Of a stretch of 64,000 bases of DNA, positions 1 through 7,490 are shown piece by piece (within the stretch, counting starts at the first letter, position 1; each line of letters starts with the position of its first letter). The position numbers and the translations under genes are program-made. Below the pieces are notes generated by a model that searched no databases, had not been told where the DNA came from, and saw nothing but the letters and a program-made list of their open reading frames with translations. Source of the DNA: Gemmatimonadota bacterium (GTDB taxonomy: Bacteria; Gemmatimonadota; Gemmatimonadetes; Longimicrobiales; Gaopeijiaceae); the NCBI GenBank assembly GCA_013002885.1, contig JABDLS010000139.1:1-64000 (forward strand). The letters run 5' to 3'.

Positions 1-429
1 GGCTTCGTCGGACAGGGTCTCCCAAACCGGCGCTCCCGCGAGGACTCCGTCGTCACTGAGCCAGAACTCGTCCTCTTCTTCGGCTTCGACCACCATCTCC
101 ACGCCGGCGTCCAGTCCCGAGTCAGGGCCCGGCCCGGCCGTGATACCGATCCCCAGAGCCAGCGCTGCGACAGCCGCCGCGGAAACACCCCACCACGGCT
201 TTGACACCATCCGAGGGGCCCTCCGGACCCGGCTCACCACCGCATGACTGAGGTCCATCGGGACCTCCGGGCGAGTCGCAAAGAGCATGCGCGCGAGCTC
301 CAACTCCCCGCCACACTCGAAGCAGCCCGCAGCGTGCGATTCGACGAGCGTCGTCGTCGCCTCGTCGGCCCGCGCCGCGCCGACATCGGGGATCAGCTCC
401 CTCACTGTGCCACACTCACTCTGACTCAT
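1..429 (-). CDS. Putative anti-sigma factor, C-terminus cut by window edge
   Basis: The first 143 codons are present and the gene continues past the left edge. Residues about 28-37 read HAAGCFECGG, an H-x3-C-x2-C arrangement like the zinc-binding anti-sigma domain (zf-HC2/ZAS). A hydrophobic segment follows at about residues 80-98 and then an acidic stretch, so the N-terminus should be cytoplasmic and the rest periplasmic. The ATG overlaps the TGA of the ECF sigma gene by 4 bp (ATGA, 426-429), implying coupled translation. By family logic it would sequester the sigma factor at the membrane. The role is inferred from the motif plus position. The inducing signal is not visible. Confidence 0.75.
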   Translation of the reverse strand, partial: MSQSECGTVRELIPDVGAARADEATTTLVESHAAGCFECGGELELARMLFATRPEVPMDLSHAVVSRVRRAPRMVSKPWWGVSAAAVAALALGIGITAGPGPDSGLDAGVEMVVEAEEEDEFWLSDDGVLAGAPVWETLSDEA

Positions 430-983
430 TGCATCAACTCCCTGAGGCGCCGGATTCCGTGAAAGTAGTTCACGCGGGCCGCGCCTTCGCTGGACCCGAT
501 CAGCTCTCCGATCTCGCGGAAGCTGAGTCCTTCATCGATCCGCAACGCCACCGAAAGACGCTGCTTCTCCGGCAACTGCTCCATCATTCGTCTCGCTCTG
601 CTCGACTCATCGATGATCTCCACGGCCTCCGACACGTCTTTCTCGTCCGAAGCCACCGGTCCGACCTCGTCCAGTGCGCTTTCCCTTCGTCGCTTCGCAG
701 ACCGGAGGGCGCCTCGTGCCTCGTTGGCTACAATCGTCCCCAACCAGGTACGGAAGGCCGCGTCTCCTCGAAATCCGTCCAGTGCTCGAAACGCCTTCAG
801 GAAGCCGTCCTGCACGACGTCCATTGCTGTGTCTTCGTTCCTCGTGATGGAAAGTGCCACACGATACGCCATGTCCTGGTGACGTCGAACGAGCGCGCCC
901 AGAGCGGCTTCGTCTCCCGAGCGGCCTCGCTCGACCAGCTCCGAGTCGGAGAGCTCCGGGTCAATCCGCGCGAACTCTGTCAC
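426..983 (-). CDS. ECF-type RNA polymerase sigma factor
   Basis: A 185-residue protein of normal ECF length with a GTG start. Region 2 is recognisable at about residues 20-90 (DMAYRVALSITRNEDTAMDV, then FLKAFRALDGF, then FRTWLGTIVANEARG). Region 4 lies at about 130-183 (LPEKQRLSVALRIDEGLSFR, then EIGELIGSSEGAARVNYFHG), the helix-turn-helix that contacts the -35 element. It would direct RNA polymerase to a small stress or envelope regulon. The 4-bp overlap with the downstream anti-sigma gene makes this a classical sigma/anti-sigma operon. No autoregulatory promoter could be identified with confidence in the short gap to the HU gene. Confidence 0.93.
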   Translation of the reverse strand: MTEFARIDPELSDSELVERGRSGDEAALGALVRRHQDMAYRVALSITRNEDTAMDVVQDGFLKAFRALDGFRGDAAFRTWLGTIVANEARGALRSAKRRRESALDEVGPVASDEKDVSEAVEIIDESSRARRMMEQLPEKQRLSVALRIDEGLSFREIGELIGSSEGAARVNYFHGIRRLRELMQ

Positions 984-1048
984 CGGAGAGTAGATGCGTC
1001 CCGGGGCGGAACGTTAAAGCCCGGCGGCAGGCGCCGCGCGGGGCAAGA

Positions 1049-1348
1049 TCAAAGGTCGGACTCGTCGAGCTTTTCGACTTTGGCCCGGAGGTGCTTGGAC
1101 GGCTTGAACACCGGTACCAGGCGCGAAGGGACTTCCACGGGCTCGCCGGTCCTGGGATTGCGCGCCATACGGGTCTTCCGCTTCCGCACCTTGAACGTGC
1201 CGAAACCACGGATCTCGATGTTCTCGCCGCTGGCCAGGGCCAGCTTGATGGCGTTGAGAAACCCGTCCACAACCAGCGCGCAGTCCTTCTTGGTGACCCC
1301 GGGCCCAATGGCCTCTGCCACCTGCTCGACCAGATCTGCCTTCGTCAT
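1049..1348 (-). CDS. HU/IHF-family nucleoid DNA-binding protein
   Basis: A 99-residue basic protein matching the whole HU fold. The N-terminus MTKADLVEQVAEAIG is the helical dimerisation part. Residues 45-75 carry the GFGTFKVRKRKTRMARNPRT signature, and the arm ends in RNPRTGEPVEVP, where the Arg-Asn-Pro tip intercalates in DNA. It bends DNA and compacts the nucleoid. The family signature (G-F-G-x-F near residue 48, then R-N-P) is intact. It lies downstream of carA on the same strand with about 155 bp between them, so it probably has its own promoter. HU and IHF subunits cannot be separated by eye here. Confidence 0.93.
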   Translation of the reverse strand: MTKADLVEQVAEAIGPGVTKKDCALVVDGFLNAIKLALASGENIEIRGFGTFKVRKRKTRMARNPRTGEPVEVPSRLVPVFKPSKHLRAKVEKLDESDL

Positions 1349-1503
1349 TCAACCTCCAAAAGGGTCCTCGGATCAGCGCGCACAGCCTGGATTCGGTCCG
1401 GACGGTAACGAGGCCCGACAAGTGCCGCAAGGTTATCGCAGATAGACACTTGCAACGATCCGCACAATGTGGCGAGAGAAGACGCAGGAGTGACCTTCAA
1501 CCC

Positions 1504-2616
1504 TCAGGAGTCGGTCCGAGCCTCCATGAGCTCGATGAAGCGGTCGAAGAGATAGCGGCTATCGTGGGGTCCAGGAGCTGCCTCGGGGTGGTACTGCACG
1601 GCGAAGACCGGTTGCTCCCGGTGCTCTACACCTTCGATCGTCCCGTCGTACAGGTTCACGTGTGTCACCCGCAGATCGGGGGCCCCTGGCACCTCGTCGC
1701 CTTCGCCGCCTCGGACTGCGAAGCCGTGGTTTTGCGAGGTGATCTCCACCGTCTCCCGGCCCAGGTTCTTGACCGGGTGGTTCGCCCCGTGGTGTCCGAA
1801 AGGCAGCTTGTACGTTTCGGCGCCGAAGGCACGAGATATGAGCTGGTGGCCCAGGCATATCCCGAAGACGGGCACGCCCTTCTCGGAAAGCCGACGAATC
1901 GCATCCTGGGCCTGCTCCACCGCGGCTGGATCGCCGGGGCCGTTGGAGACGAAGAGACCGTCTGGTGCCTCCGCCAGGATCTCCTCCGACGTCGTCTCCG
2001 CCGGGATGACCGTCACCCGGCAGCCCCTTTCGGCCAGCAGTTTCGGCGAGTGCGCCTTCACCCCGAAGTCGTATGCGAAAACCGTAAACCGCTCTTCGCC
2101 TACTGCGGGAACGTCGTATCGCTCCGAGGTAGACACACCGCACGCCAGATCCAGCCCCTCCATCTGAGGCTGCGCGAGGATCTGCTCCAGGACCGAGTCG
2201 GCGTCGAGGTTCGACGGCACGATGGCGCCGCGCATTGCACCTCTCGACCGGATATGGCGGGTCAGGGCACGGGTATCGATATCGGCGATGCCCGAAATCC
2301 CGTGATCCCCGAGGTAGCCGTCGAGGTCGTCCTGGGACCTCCAATTCGAGGTGATCCGGCTCGATTCGCGGACGATGAAGCCCGACACCTGCGGGACCGG
2401 CGACTCCCGGTCCTCGTCGTTGACACCGTAGTTCCCGATGAGCGGATAGGTCATGGTCACCAACTGACCCGTGTACGAGGGGTCGGTGAGGATTTCCTGG
2501 TACCCGGTCATTGCGGTGTTGAAGACGACCTCGCCGAAAGCGGGCCCGGTGGCGCCGAGGTGGATGCCGTCGAAGCGTCGTCCGTCCTCGAGGAGGAGGT
2601 AGGCGTCGTAGTCCAG
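1504..2616 (-). CDS. carA: Carbamoyl-phosphate synthase small (glutaminase) subunit, probable CTG start
   Basis: CarA hydrolyses glutamine and channels ammonia to CarB for carbamoyl phosphate, which feeds arginine and pyrimidine synthesis. Class I glutamine amidotransferase residues are visible: the nucleophile Cys in FGICLGHQL and the His/Glu pair in VQYHPEAAPG. The first ATG (2511) falls inside the family-conserved FNTAMTGYQEILTDPSYTG block. In frame upstream the sequence still reads as CarA (LLLEDGRRFDG, then FGEVVFNT). The only usable codon after the in-frame TAG at 2632-2634 is CTG at 2616, giving 370 aa, normal for the family. A weak purine stretch lies upstream. carB is not adjacent. 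Confidence 0.9.
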   Translation of the reverse strand: MDYDAYLLLEDGRRFDGIHLGATGPAFGEVVFNTAMTGYQEILTDPSYTGQLVTMTYPLIGNYGVNDEDRESPVPQVSGFIVRESSRITSNWRSQDDLDGYLGDHGISGIADIDTRALTRHIRSRGAMRGAIVPSNLDADSVLEQILAQPQMEGLDLACGVSTSERYDVPAVGEERFTVFAYDFGVKAHSPKLLAERGCRVTVIPAETTSEEILAEAPDGLFVSNGPGDPAAVEQAQDAIRRLSEKGVPVFGICLGHQLISRAFGAETYKLPFGHHGANHPVKNLGRETVEITSQNHGFAVRGGEGDEVPGAPDLRVTHVNLYDGTIEGVEHREQPVFAVQYHPEAAPGPHDSRYLFDRFIELMEARTDS

Positions 2617-2832
2617 AAGTGACTCGCTTGTCTACGCAGGATCTCGAGCCCGACGGCGGGCTGCTGGTCCCCACACGGGCTGGCTTCGGCCGAAAGCTAC
2701 CCCGGCCCGGACCCCGGTCAACCCGTCGCGCCTGCCGACCGTACGCCTCGGCATAGCGCGTCGTTAGCTTCCTGCCGAAGCTGGAATCCTGACGCCTGAG
2801 GTACCCCCTCCCCCGAGTTGAGAGAGCCCGCT

Positions 2833-3411
2833 TTGGATACGGTCTATGTCCACGCCGACGAATCCTGCCTCGGCAACCAGCATCAGAAGAAGGCCAGCCC
2901 CGGCGGTGCCGGCGGGCTCGTGGAGGTCTGGGCCGATGGGAGCTGGAAAAGGCGTGACTATTGGCTGTCCGAAACCGACACCACGAACAACCGCATGGCC
3001 CTCCGGAGCGCCATCGCCCCTCTCCGCCTCCTGCGGCGCCGCTGCCGTGTCGTCTTCACTTCGGACAGCCAGTATCTGGTGAAGGGTATCAACGAGTGGC
3101 GTCACGGATGGAAGCGCGCCAACTGGAAGAGGAAGACCGGGGCCATCAAGAATCTCGAGCTCTGGAAAGAGCTCGACGGCCTACTCGACCGTCACGATCT
3201 CATGGCCCGGTGGGTCCGAGGGCACGATGGTCATCCGGAAAACGAGTACGTCGATTTCCTCGCCACGACAGCCGCAGCCGAGCAGAGCCGCTCGAAAGGA
3301 CTCGTCGACTCCCGCTTCAGCGACTGGCTCGACGAAGAGCGCGAAAAGGGCATGTACCTCGACTACATGGAGTTCGAGGCACCCGAGACGCGGTACCCTT
3401 ACACCACCTGA
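2833..3411 (+). CDS. RNase HI-like protein lacking the catalytic Glu
   Basis: A 192-residue protein with clear RNase HI layout. D9 lies in HADESCLGN, the core block is TTNNRMAL at 51-57, D78 is in TSDSQYLVKG, H131 in GHDGHPENE and D141 in EYVDFLA. RNase HI needs D10, E48, D70 and D134 (E. coli numbering). The equivalent of E48 is Ala56 here, and the usual DG after the first Asp is DE. It may be inactive, a binder of RNA/DNA hybrids, or may use Glu10 instead. TTG 2833 is chosen because GAGAGAG precedes it. TTG 2818 is an alternative. A C-terminal extension of about 40 residues is acidic and aromatic. Confidence 0.8.
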   Translation: MDTVYVHADESCLGNQHQKKASPGGAGGLVEVWADGSWKRRDYWLSETDTTNNRMALRSAIAPLRLLRRRCRVVFTSDSQYLVKGINEWRHGWKRANWKRKTGAIKNLELWKELDGLLDRHDLMARWVRGHDGHPENEYVDFLATTAAAEQSRSKGLVDSRFSDWLDEEREKGMYLDYMEFEAPETRYPYTT

Positions 3412-3490
3412 TAGCAGCGCTATTTCGAGGAGGAGAAACGACGGCGGCGTGGATGCATCCCATCTCGAATGCAGCGGACCTGTCCAATGG
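3411..3490 (+). repeat. 80-bp direct repeat, copy 1
   Basis: This copy starts inside the stop codon of the RNase HI-like gene. It begins with the near-palindrome ATAGCAGCGCTAT and runs to CCAATGG. A second copy starts 162 bp later with only a few mismatches (CATCTCG versus CACCTCG, TGTCC versus TGCCG). No reading frame with coding character crosses it. Function unknown. Confidence 0.85.
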
Positions 3491-3497
3491 ACTCCCA

Positions 3498-3658
3498 GCA
3501 TCCCCGTTCGGCAGGTCCGCGTCAGCACCGAGAGGCGGGAGGCGCCGCGCCGCCTAGGAACGACGACGAGGAATAGCAGCGCTATTTCGAGGAGGAGAAA
3601 CGACGGCGGCGTGGATGCATCCCACCTCGAATGCAGCGGACCTGCCGAATGGGGATGC
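3498..3658. repeat. 23-bp inverted repeat arms flanking repeat copy 2
   Basis: The arm at 3498-3520 (GCATCCCCGTTCGGCAGG...) is the reverse complement of 3636-3658 with one mismatch. The arms enclose repeat copy 2, so a transcript could form a long stem-loop of about 160 nt. The tail of repeat copy 1 can pair with the first arm less perfectly. This could be a mobile palindromic element or part of an RNA structure. Confidence 0.75.
3573..3652 (+). repeat. 80-bp direct repeat, copy 2
   Basis: Second copy of the element that begins at 3411. Its last 17 bp form the start of the right arm of the 23-bp inverted repeat. It ends immediately before the T-tract side of the minus-strand terminator at 3663-3710. 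Confidence 0.85.
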
Positions 3659-3662
3659 AAAT

Positions 3663-3710
3663 AAAAAAAGAAGGGGCCTGAGTCGCAGCGAACTGCTTCC
3701 CAGGCCCCTT
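3663..3710 (-). terminator. Rho-independent terminator of the minus-strand RNA
   Basis: On the minus strand a 10-bp stem (AAGGGGCCTG paired with CAGGCCCCTT) encloses an inner GCAG-TTCG-CTGC hairpin with a UUCG tetraloop. It is followed by CTTTTTTTATTT. This is the best intrinsic terminator in the window and faces no protein gene directly. Confidence 0.88.
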
Positions 3711-4037
3711 CCGCGGCAGAAACTCGTCGGGCTCACGAGCCCACTCCGTTCCCACTGCGCTGGCGGAAGTCCGGTTCTTACTTGGGTCCGCCTTCGTGAA
3801 GGCGGCTGAACCTGTCTTCCTTCTACTCCGTAGTGTCGCGCGGTCCGCGACCGGAGCTGCCCCGAGCTCTCAGGGCTTTTCGGCGGGGGCCAGCGACCTC
3901 CCCCGTCGGACTTCCCAGCCATCCCAAGGACCGAGTAGTCTCATCTTCGCTACACCGTCGCGCCCGAAGACTCACTTTTCAGATTCACACGAGGGATGAC
4001 CAACGCCATCGATCTCGATGAGCCGCATCTGAAACGC
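3663..4037 (-). ncRNA. Candidate structured non-coding RNA of about 375 nt
   Basis: The unit runs from a sigma70-like promoter (4044-4072) to a strong terminator. No reading frame inside has coding character. Several stems are visible: a 9-bp long-range pairing of 3765-3773 with 3907-3915, an 8-bp hairpin at 3788-3805 (CCGCCTTC/GAAGGCGG), a 6-bp hairpin at 3729-3742 (GGGCTC/GAGCCC), and an 8-bp pairing TTTCAGAT/ATCTGAAA near the 5' end. I looked for RNase P, tmRNA, SRP and 6S signatures and did not find their conserved blocks. The family is unknown. Boundaries are estimated from the promoter and terminator only. Confidence 0.5.
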
Positions 4038-4043
4038 GATGGA

Positions 4044-4072
4044 TAGATACACACTGCCAACGCCTTGAGCAA
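4044..4072 (-). promoter_or_regulatory. Sigma70-like promoter for the minus-strand RNA
   Basis: On the minus strand TTGCTC (4072-4067) is followed by exactly 17 bp and then TATCTA (4049-4044). The flanking DNA (about 4080-4250) is clearly more AT-rich than the rest of the window. Predicted transcription start is near 4037. Inference from consensus only. Confidence 0.5.
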
Positions 4073-4245
4073 GGGCAGAAGAAACAAACGTGGCCGTTGC
4101 AGGCATCACGCCATAAACCATTGCCTTACAACAATATAGATGAACTACAGACGTTTACATCACGAGGGACCGAAGCCGCGCGGGAACAGATGATTTTTCG
4201 CCCAAAGAGGTCCGTGCCGCAGCCATCATCGCGCACGACAATGTG

Positions 4246-4284
4246 AAAAAGATGAAGACCAGAAGGGCCTCATCGACGGCCCTT
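4246..4284 (-). terminator. Probable terminator downstream of lipB
   Basis: A 7-bp stem AAGGGCC/GGCCCTT (4263-4269 and 4278-4284) with an 8-nt loop is followed on the minus strand, after about 12 nt, by TTTTT (4250-4246). It sits 31 bp after the lipB stop and would end the central-carbon transcript before the RNA unit. Confidence 0.55.
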
Positions 4285-4314
4285 CGCCCCCTCCGATACG
4301 TCGATTTATGTTGT

Positions 4315-4980
4315 TCATACGACGACAATATCGCGCTCAAAGACCCTCGCGAAGTGCCGTACGAACCGATCGGCCACCTCGGACGGGTCCGGTGCCGCTC
4401 CCAGTTCTCGCTCGATAGAGGTCACCCCGCCCTCCGCGATCCCGCAGGGCACGATGGTCTCGAAGTACGACAGGTCGGCACGAACGTTCAGAGCGATGCC
4501 GTGAGAGGTGATCCAGCCAGAAGAGACCCGGATGCCGATGGCGGCCAGCTTTCCGCCTGTGGTCCACACACCGGTACCGGCATCGCTTCGCTTGGCCTCG
4601 ATTCCATAGTCGGCGGCCAGGCCAATGAGGACGGTCTCGAGATCGCGGAGGTATCGATGGAGGTCCTTCCGATCGGGCTTCAGGTCGAGGATCGGGTAGG
4701 CGACGAGTTGGCCCGGACCGTGGTACGTGACGTCGCCACCCCGCCCGGCCTCGAAAAGCTCGATTCCCAGGCGAGTCCGCTCGGCGTCGTCTACGAGTAC
4801 GTGAGCGGGATCGGAACTGGAGCCCAGGGTGATGACGTGAGGGTGCTCTAGCAGCACCAGGGTGTCGGGGATGGTCCCCGTCCTCCGCTGCCCTACCAGG
4901 TCTGCCTGTAGTTCGAGACTCTCGGCGTACGGCACCGTGCCGAGCTCGAGCACCTTCAAGGGACGCCCGAAGCCTTCCAT
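4315..4980 (-). CDS. lipB: Octanoyl-[acyl-carrier-protein]:protein N-octanoyltransferase
   Basis: LipB moves octanoyl groups from acyl-ACP to lipoyl domains, the first step of lipoate attachment. The 221-residue protein has the RGGDVTYHGPGQLV block at 80-93. It also has the catalytic pair Lys144 (in TTGGKLAAIGIR) and Cys179 (in IVPCGIAEGGVTS). Length and motifs are normal. It follows the E2 gene of a 2-oxoacid dehydrogenase on the same strand with a 24-bp gap. E2 carries a lipoyl domain, so the operon pairs the modifying enzyme with its substrate. lipA is not in the window. Confidence 0.96.
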   Translation of the reverse strand: MEGFGRPLKVLELGTVPYAESLELQADLVGQRRTGTIPDTLVLLEHPHVITLGSSSDPAHVLVDDAERTRLGIELFEAGRGGDVTYHGPGQLVAYPILDLKPDRKDLHRYLRDLETVLIGLAADYGIEAKRSDAGTGVWTTGGKLAAIGIRVSSGWITSHGIALNVRADLSYFETIVPCGIAEGGVTSIERELGAAPDPSEVADRFVRHFARVFERDIVVV

Positions 4981-5004
4981 GACGAGCGAGCCGCCCTCTG
5001 GCGG

Positions 5005-6405
5005 TCAGGCGTCCTCGGGGAAGTCCTCCAGCATCTCTTTCAGGCGCGAAAGAAAGCGCGCGGCGTCGGCACCGTCCACGATCCTGTGATCGTACCCGAG
5101 AGAGAAGAGCGAGCGCTTCCGGATGGCCATCGAGTCGGTGCCCGTGTCGGGATCGGTCACCACCACGACGCGCTTCTCGATAGCTCCCGTGCCCAGAATG
5201 GCCGACGTGCCCTTCGGGATCACCGGCATGCCCACCATCGTCCCTAGCACGCCCGGGTTGGTGATGGAGAACGTGGCGCCCTGAATCTCTGCGGGCTGGA
5301 GCTTCCGATCCCGTGCCCGGGTGGCGAGATCGACGATCTTGTTGCCGATTCCCACGAGGCCCAGATGGTCCGCGTCGTGGACGACTGGCACGATGAGCCC
5401 CGGATTGAGATCTACGGCCATGCCCAGGTTCACGTTGCCACGGTAGATGACGTTGTTCCCCGAGACCGTCGAGTTGACCGTGGGAAACTCATGGAGAACC
5501 CGAGAGACCGCCCACGCCACGAAGGCCGTGTAGCTGACCCTCGCCCCCTGGGCCTGCCAACGGGGCTTGTTTGCGGCCCTGATGCGGTCGATGACCGAGA
5601 AGTCGATCTCGATGAACGAATGCACGTGCGGAGCGATCCGTTTGGCGATCACCATGTGCTCGGCGGTGAGGCGCCGGATCTTGTCCATGGGCTCCACCTG
5701 GTCGGCGGACCGCACCGGGAACTCGGGGTGTTGGACTTCCTTGTAGAACGTCGTCCAGAGGTCCGAAGGCGCAGAAGCAGCCGCCGGCTTCTGGGCCGTC
5801 CTGGACTTGGCAGGCTGCGCCGGTGCGGCAGCTGCCTGGTCGGCGGGACCTCCGTCCTCGATGAAGTGGAGGATGTCCTGCTTGGTCACCCGGCCCGCAT
5901 GGCCCGTGCCGGGGACGGAGCCGATGTCCACGCCGTGCTCCTCGGCAATCTTCCGGACCACGGGTGTCGAGCGTGTCCGAAGTCGCTCCTCGGCCGTCTG
6001 AGCGCCGTCGGTCGAGCTCGTGGAAGAGGCCGCGGCAGTTGGCGGGGTGTCTGGTGCCTGGGCAGCGTCATCCTCGACGGCATCGTCCGTCGTCGCTTCA
6101 GCGGCCTTGGCCTCCGCCTCCGGTGTATCGGCGTCCGAGTCCACGTCGGAGACGGCAGCGCCGCCCTCGGTGTCGATGTAGGCGACGATGGTGCCGACCT
6201 CGACAGTCTCACCCTCCTCGACGGCGATCTCCACCAAAGTGCCCGACGCCGGTGCAGGAATCTCCGCATCGACCTTGTCGGTGGAGATCTCCAAGATGGG
6301 CTCGTCACGCTCGACGGCGTCGCCTACGGACTTGAGCCACTGCGAAACGGTCCCCTCGGCGATGGACTCGCCCATCTGGGGCATCGGGACGTCAATACGA
6401 GACAC
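5005..6405 (-). CDS. 2-oxoacid dehydrogenase E2 (dihydrolipoamide acyltransferase)
   Basis: A 466-residue core subunit that passes acyl groups from E1 to CoA. An N-terminal lipoyl domain (about 1-78) has the modified Lys44 in the STDKVDAEI turn. An Ala/Thr/Glu-rich linker follows, then the E1/E3-binding domain at 145-181 (RSTPVVRKIAEEHGVDI...) and the catalytic domain at about 235-460 with SLGYDHRIVDG (His440). Start is GTG. It lies directly after E1 alpha and E1 beta. The separate alpha and beta E1 chains suggest the branched-chain or pyruvate type rather than the single-chain E1 of E. coli. No E3 gene is nearby. Substrate cannot be decided from sequence alone. Confidence 0.92.
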   Translation of the reverse strand: MSRIDVPMPQMGESIAEGTVSQWLKSVGDAVERDEPILEISTDKVDAEIPAPASGTLVEIAVEEGETVEVGTIVAYIDTEGGAAVSDVDSDADTPEAEAKAAEATTDDAVEDDAAQAPDTPPTAAASSTSSTDGAQTAEERLRTRSTPVVRKIAEEHGVDIGSVPGTGHAGRVTKQDILHFIEDGGPADQAAAAPAQPAKSRTAQKPAAASAPSDLWTTFYKEVQHPEFPVRSADQVEPMDKIRRLTAEHMVIAKRIAPHVHSFIEIDFSVIDRIRAANKPRWQAQGARVSYTAFVAWAVSRVLHEFPTVNSTVSGNNVIYRGNVNLGMAVDLNPGLIVPVVHDADHLGLVGIGNKIVDLATRARDRKLQPAEIQGATFSITNPGVLGTMVGMPVIPKGTSAILGTGAIEKRVVVVTDPDTGTDSMAIRKRSLFSLGYDHRIVDGADAARFLSRLKEMLEDFPEDA

Positions 6406-6452
6406 GCTCGATCACTCCGTTTTCTTGTTGAGGAGGCCGACTTCTCGGCCTT

Positions 6453-7490
6453 CTAGTACGCAGCCAGGTAGCGAGCCGCCTTCACGACATCGTCCACCTG
6501 AGGTAGAAAGTAATCCTCCAGCGACCCTGAGTAAGGCACCGGAGCGTCGATGGCCGTCACGCGGAGCATCGGCGCGTCGAGCCACTCGAAGGCCTTCTCG
6601 CTCACCCGCATGGCGATTTCGCCGGCGATTCCACCCGTTCGGGTGTCTTCGTGGACGATGAGGAGGCGATTGGTCTTCTTGACACTATCGACGATTGCGT
6701 CGTCGTCCATCGGCAGGAGCGTGCGAAGGTCGATGATGTCCACCGACAGGCCATCCTCGGCGTCGAGGATATCGGCTGCCTCCACGCTCTTGTGGACCAT
6801 GGCGCCATAGGTGACCACGGTGAGGTCCTGCCCCTCCCGGACTGTACGGGCCTTGCCCAGTGGCACGACGAAGTCTTCGTCGGGCAGTACTTCCCGGAGG
6901 GCCGGAGCCCGATAGAGGCCTTTGTGCTCTTCGAACAGAACTGGATTGTCGTCGCGGATGGCCGCCTTCAGGAGGCCCTTGGCGTCGTATGCGGTGCTCG
7001 GATAGACGATCTTGAGCCCCGGGGTGTGGAAGAATGCCATCTCCACGTTCTGGGAGTGAAAGGGCCCGCCGCGGTTGCCGCCGCCCACAGGACCGCGGAT
7101 GACAAGAGGCATCGGCCCCGCACCCCGATACAGCGAAGTCGCGATGTAGTTGGTGATGACGTCGTATGCCGGGGAGATGAAGTCCATGAACTGGATTTCC
7201 ACCACCGGCCGGAGGCCCATGTGGGCGGCGCCGGCAGCCGCTCCGGTAAAACCACCCTCCGCGATGGGGGTGTCGATGACCCGGTTCGCACCGAAATGCT
7301 CGAGGAATCCGCGGGTGACCTTGAAGGCTCCGCCGTAGACGCCGATGTCCTCGCCGAGGAGGAAGACCGACTCGTCGGCGGTCATCTCCTCGAACAAGGC
7401 CTCACTGATGGCCTCCAGCAGGGTGACGGCCTCGCCACGCGAGGTTTTTGTGAGGTGTTCGGGGGCTGACGTCTCCATGGTCGTCGTCAT
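6453..7490 (-). CDS. 2-oxoacid dehydrogenase E1 beta subunit
   Basis: A 345-residue transketolase-like pyrimidine domain that completes the ThDP site of the E1 heterotetramer. Recognisable blocks are RVIDTPIAEGGFTGAAAGAA, GPVGGGNRGGPFHSQNVE and HTPGLKIVYPSTAYDAKGLL, which resemble branched-chain and pyruvate E1 beta. The reading frame is open further upstream, but MTTTMETS at 7490 is chosen. It gives a 4-bp ATGA overlap with the E1 alpha stop, and upstream codons do not look like protein. Expected to act with the adjacent E1 alpha and E2. Confidence 0.93.
   Translation of the reverse strand: MTTTMETSAPEHLTKTSRGEAVTLLEAISEALFEEMTADESVFLLGEDIGVYGGAFKVTRGFLEHFGANRVIDTPIAEGGFTGAAAGAAHMGLRPVVEIQFMDFISPAYDVITNYIATSLYRGAGPMPLVIRGPVGGGNRGGPFHSQNVEMAFFHTPGLKIVYPSTAYDAKGLLKAAIRDDNPVLFEEHKGLYRAPALREVLPDEDFVVPLGKARTVREGQDLTVVTYGAMVHKSVEAADILDAEDGLSVDIIDLRTLLPMDDDAIVDSVKKTNRLLIVHEDTRTGGIAGEIAMRVSEKAFEWLDAPMLRVTAIDAPVPYSGSLEDYFLPQVDDVVKAARYLAAY

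Noticed and set aside
429-1445. Long open frame on the plus strand opposite the sigma and HU genes
   Set aside because: It mirrors real genes on the other strand, has no family signature, and high GC content makes such antisense frames common.
3663-4037. RNase P RNA, tmRNA, SRP RNA or 6S RNA
   Set aside because: The conserved GAGGAAAGTCC/ACAGAAA blocks, the tmRNA T-arm and tag, the SRP GGAA-loop block and the 6S single long hairpin layout were not found.
2833-4072. Retron-like system of RNA plus RNase H
   Set aside because: No reverse transcriptase gene is present, and the RNA shows no msr/msd-type paired ends that I could find.
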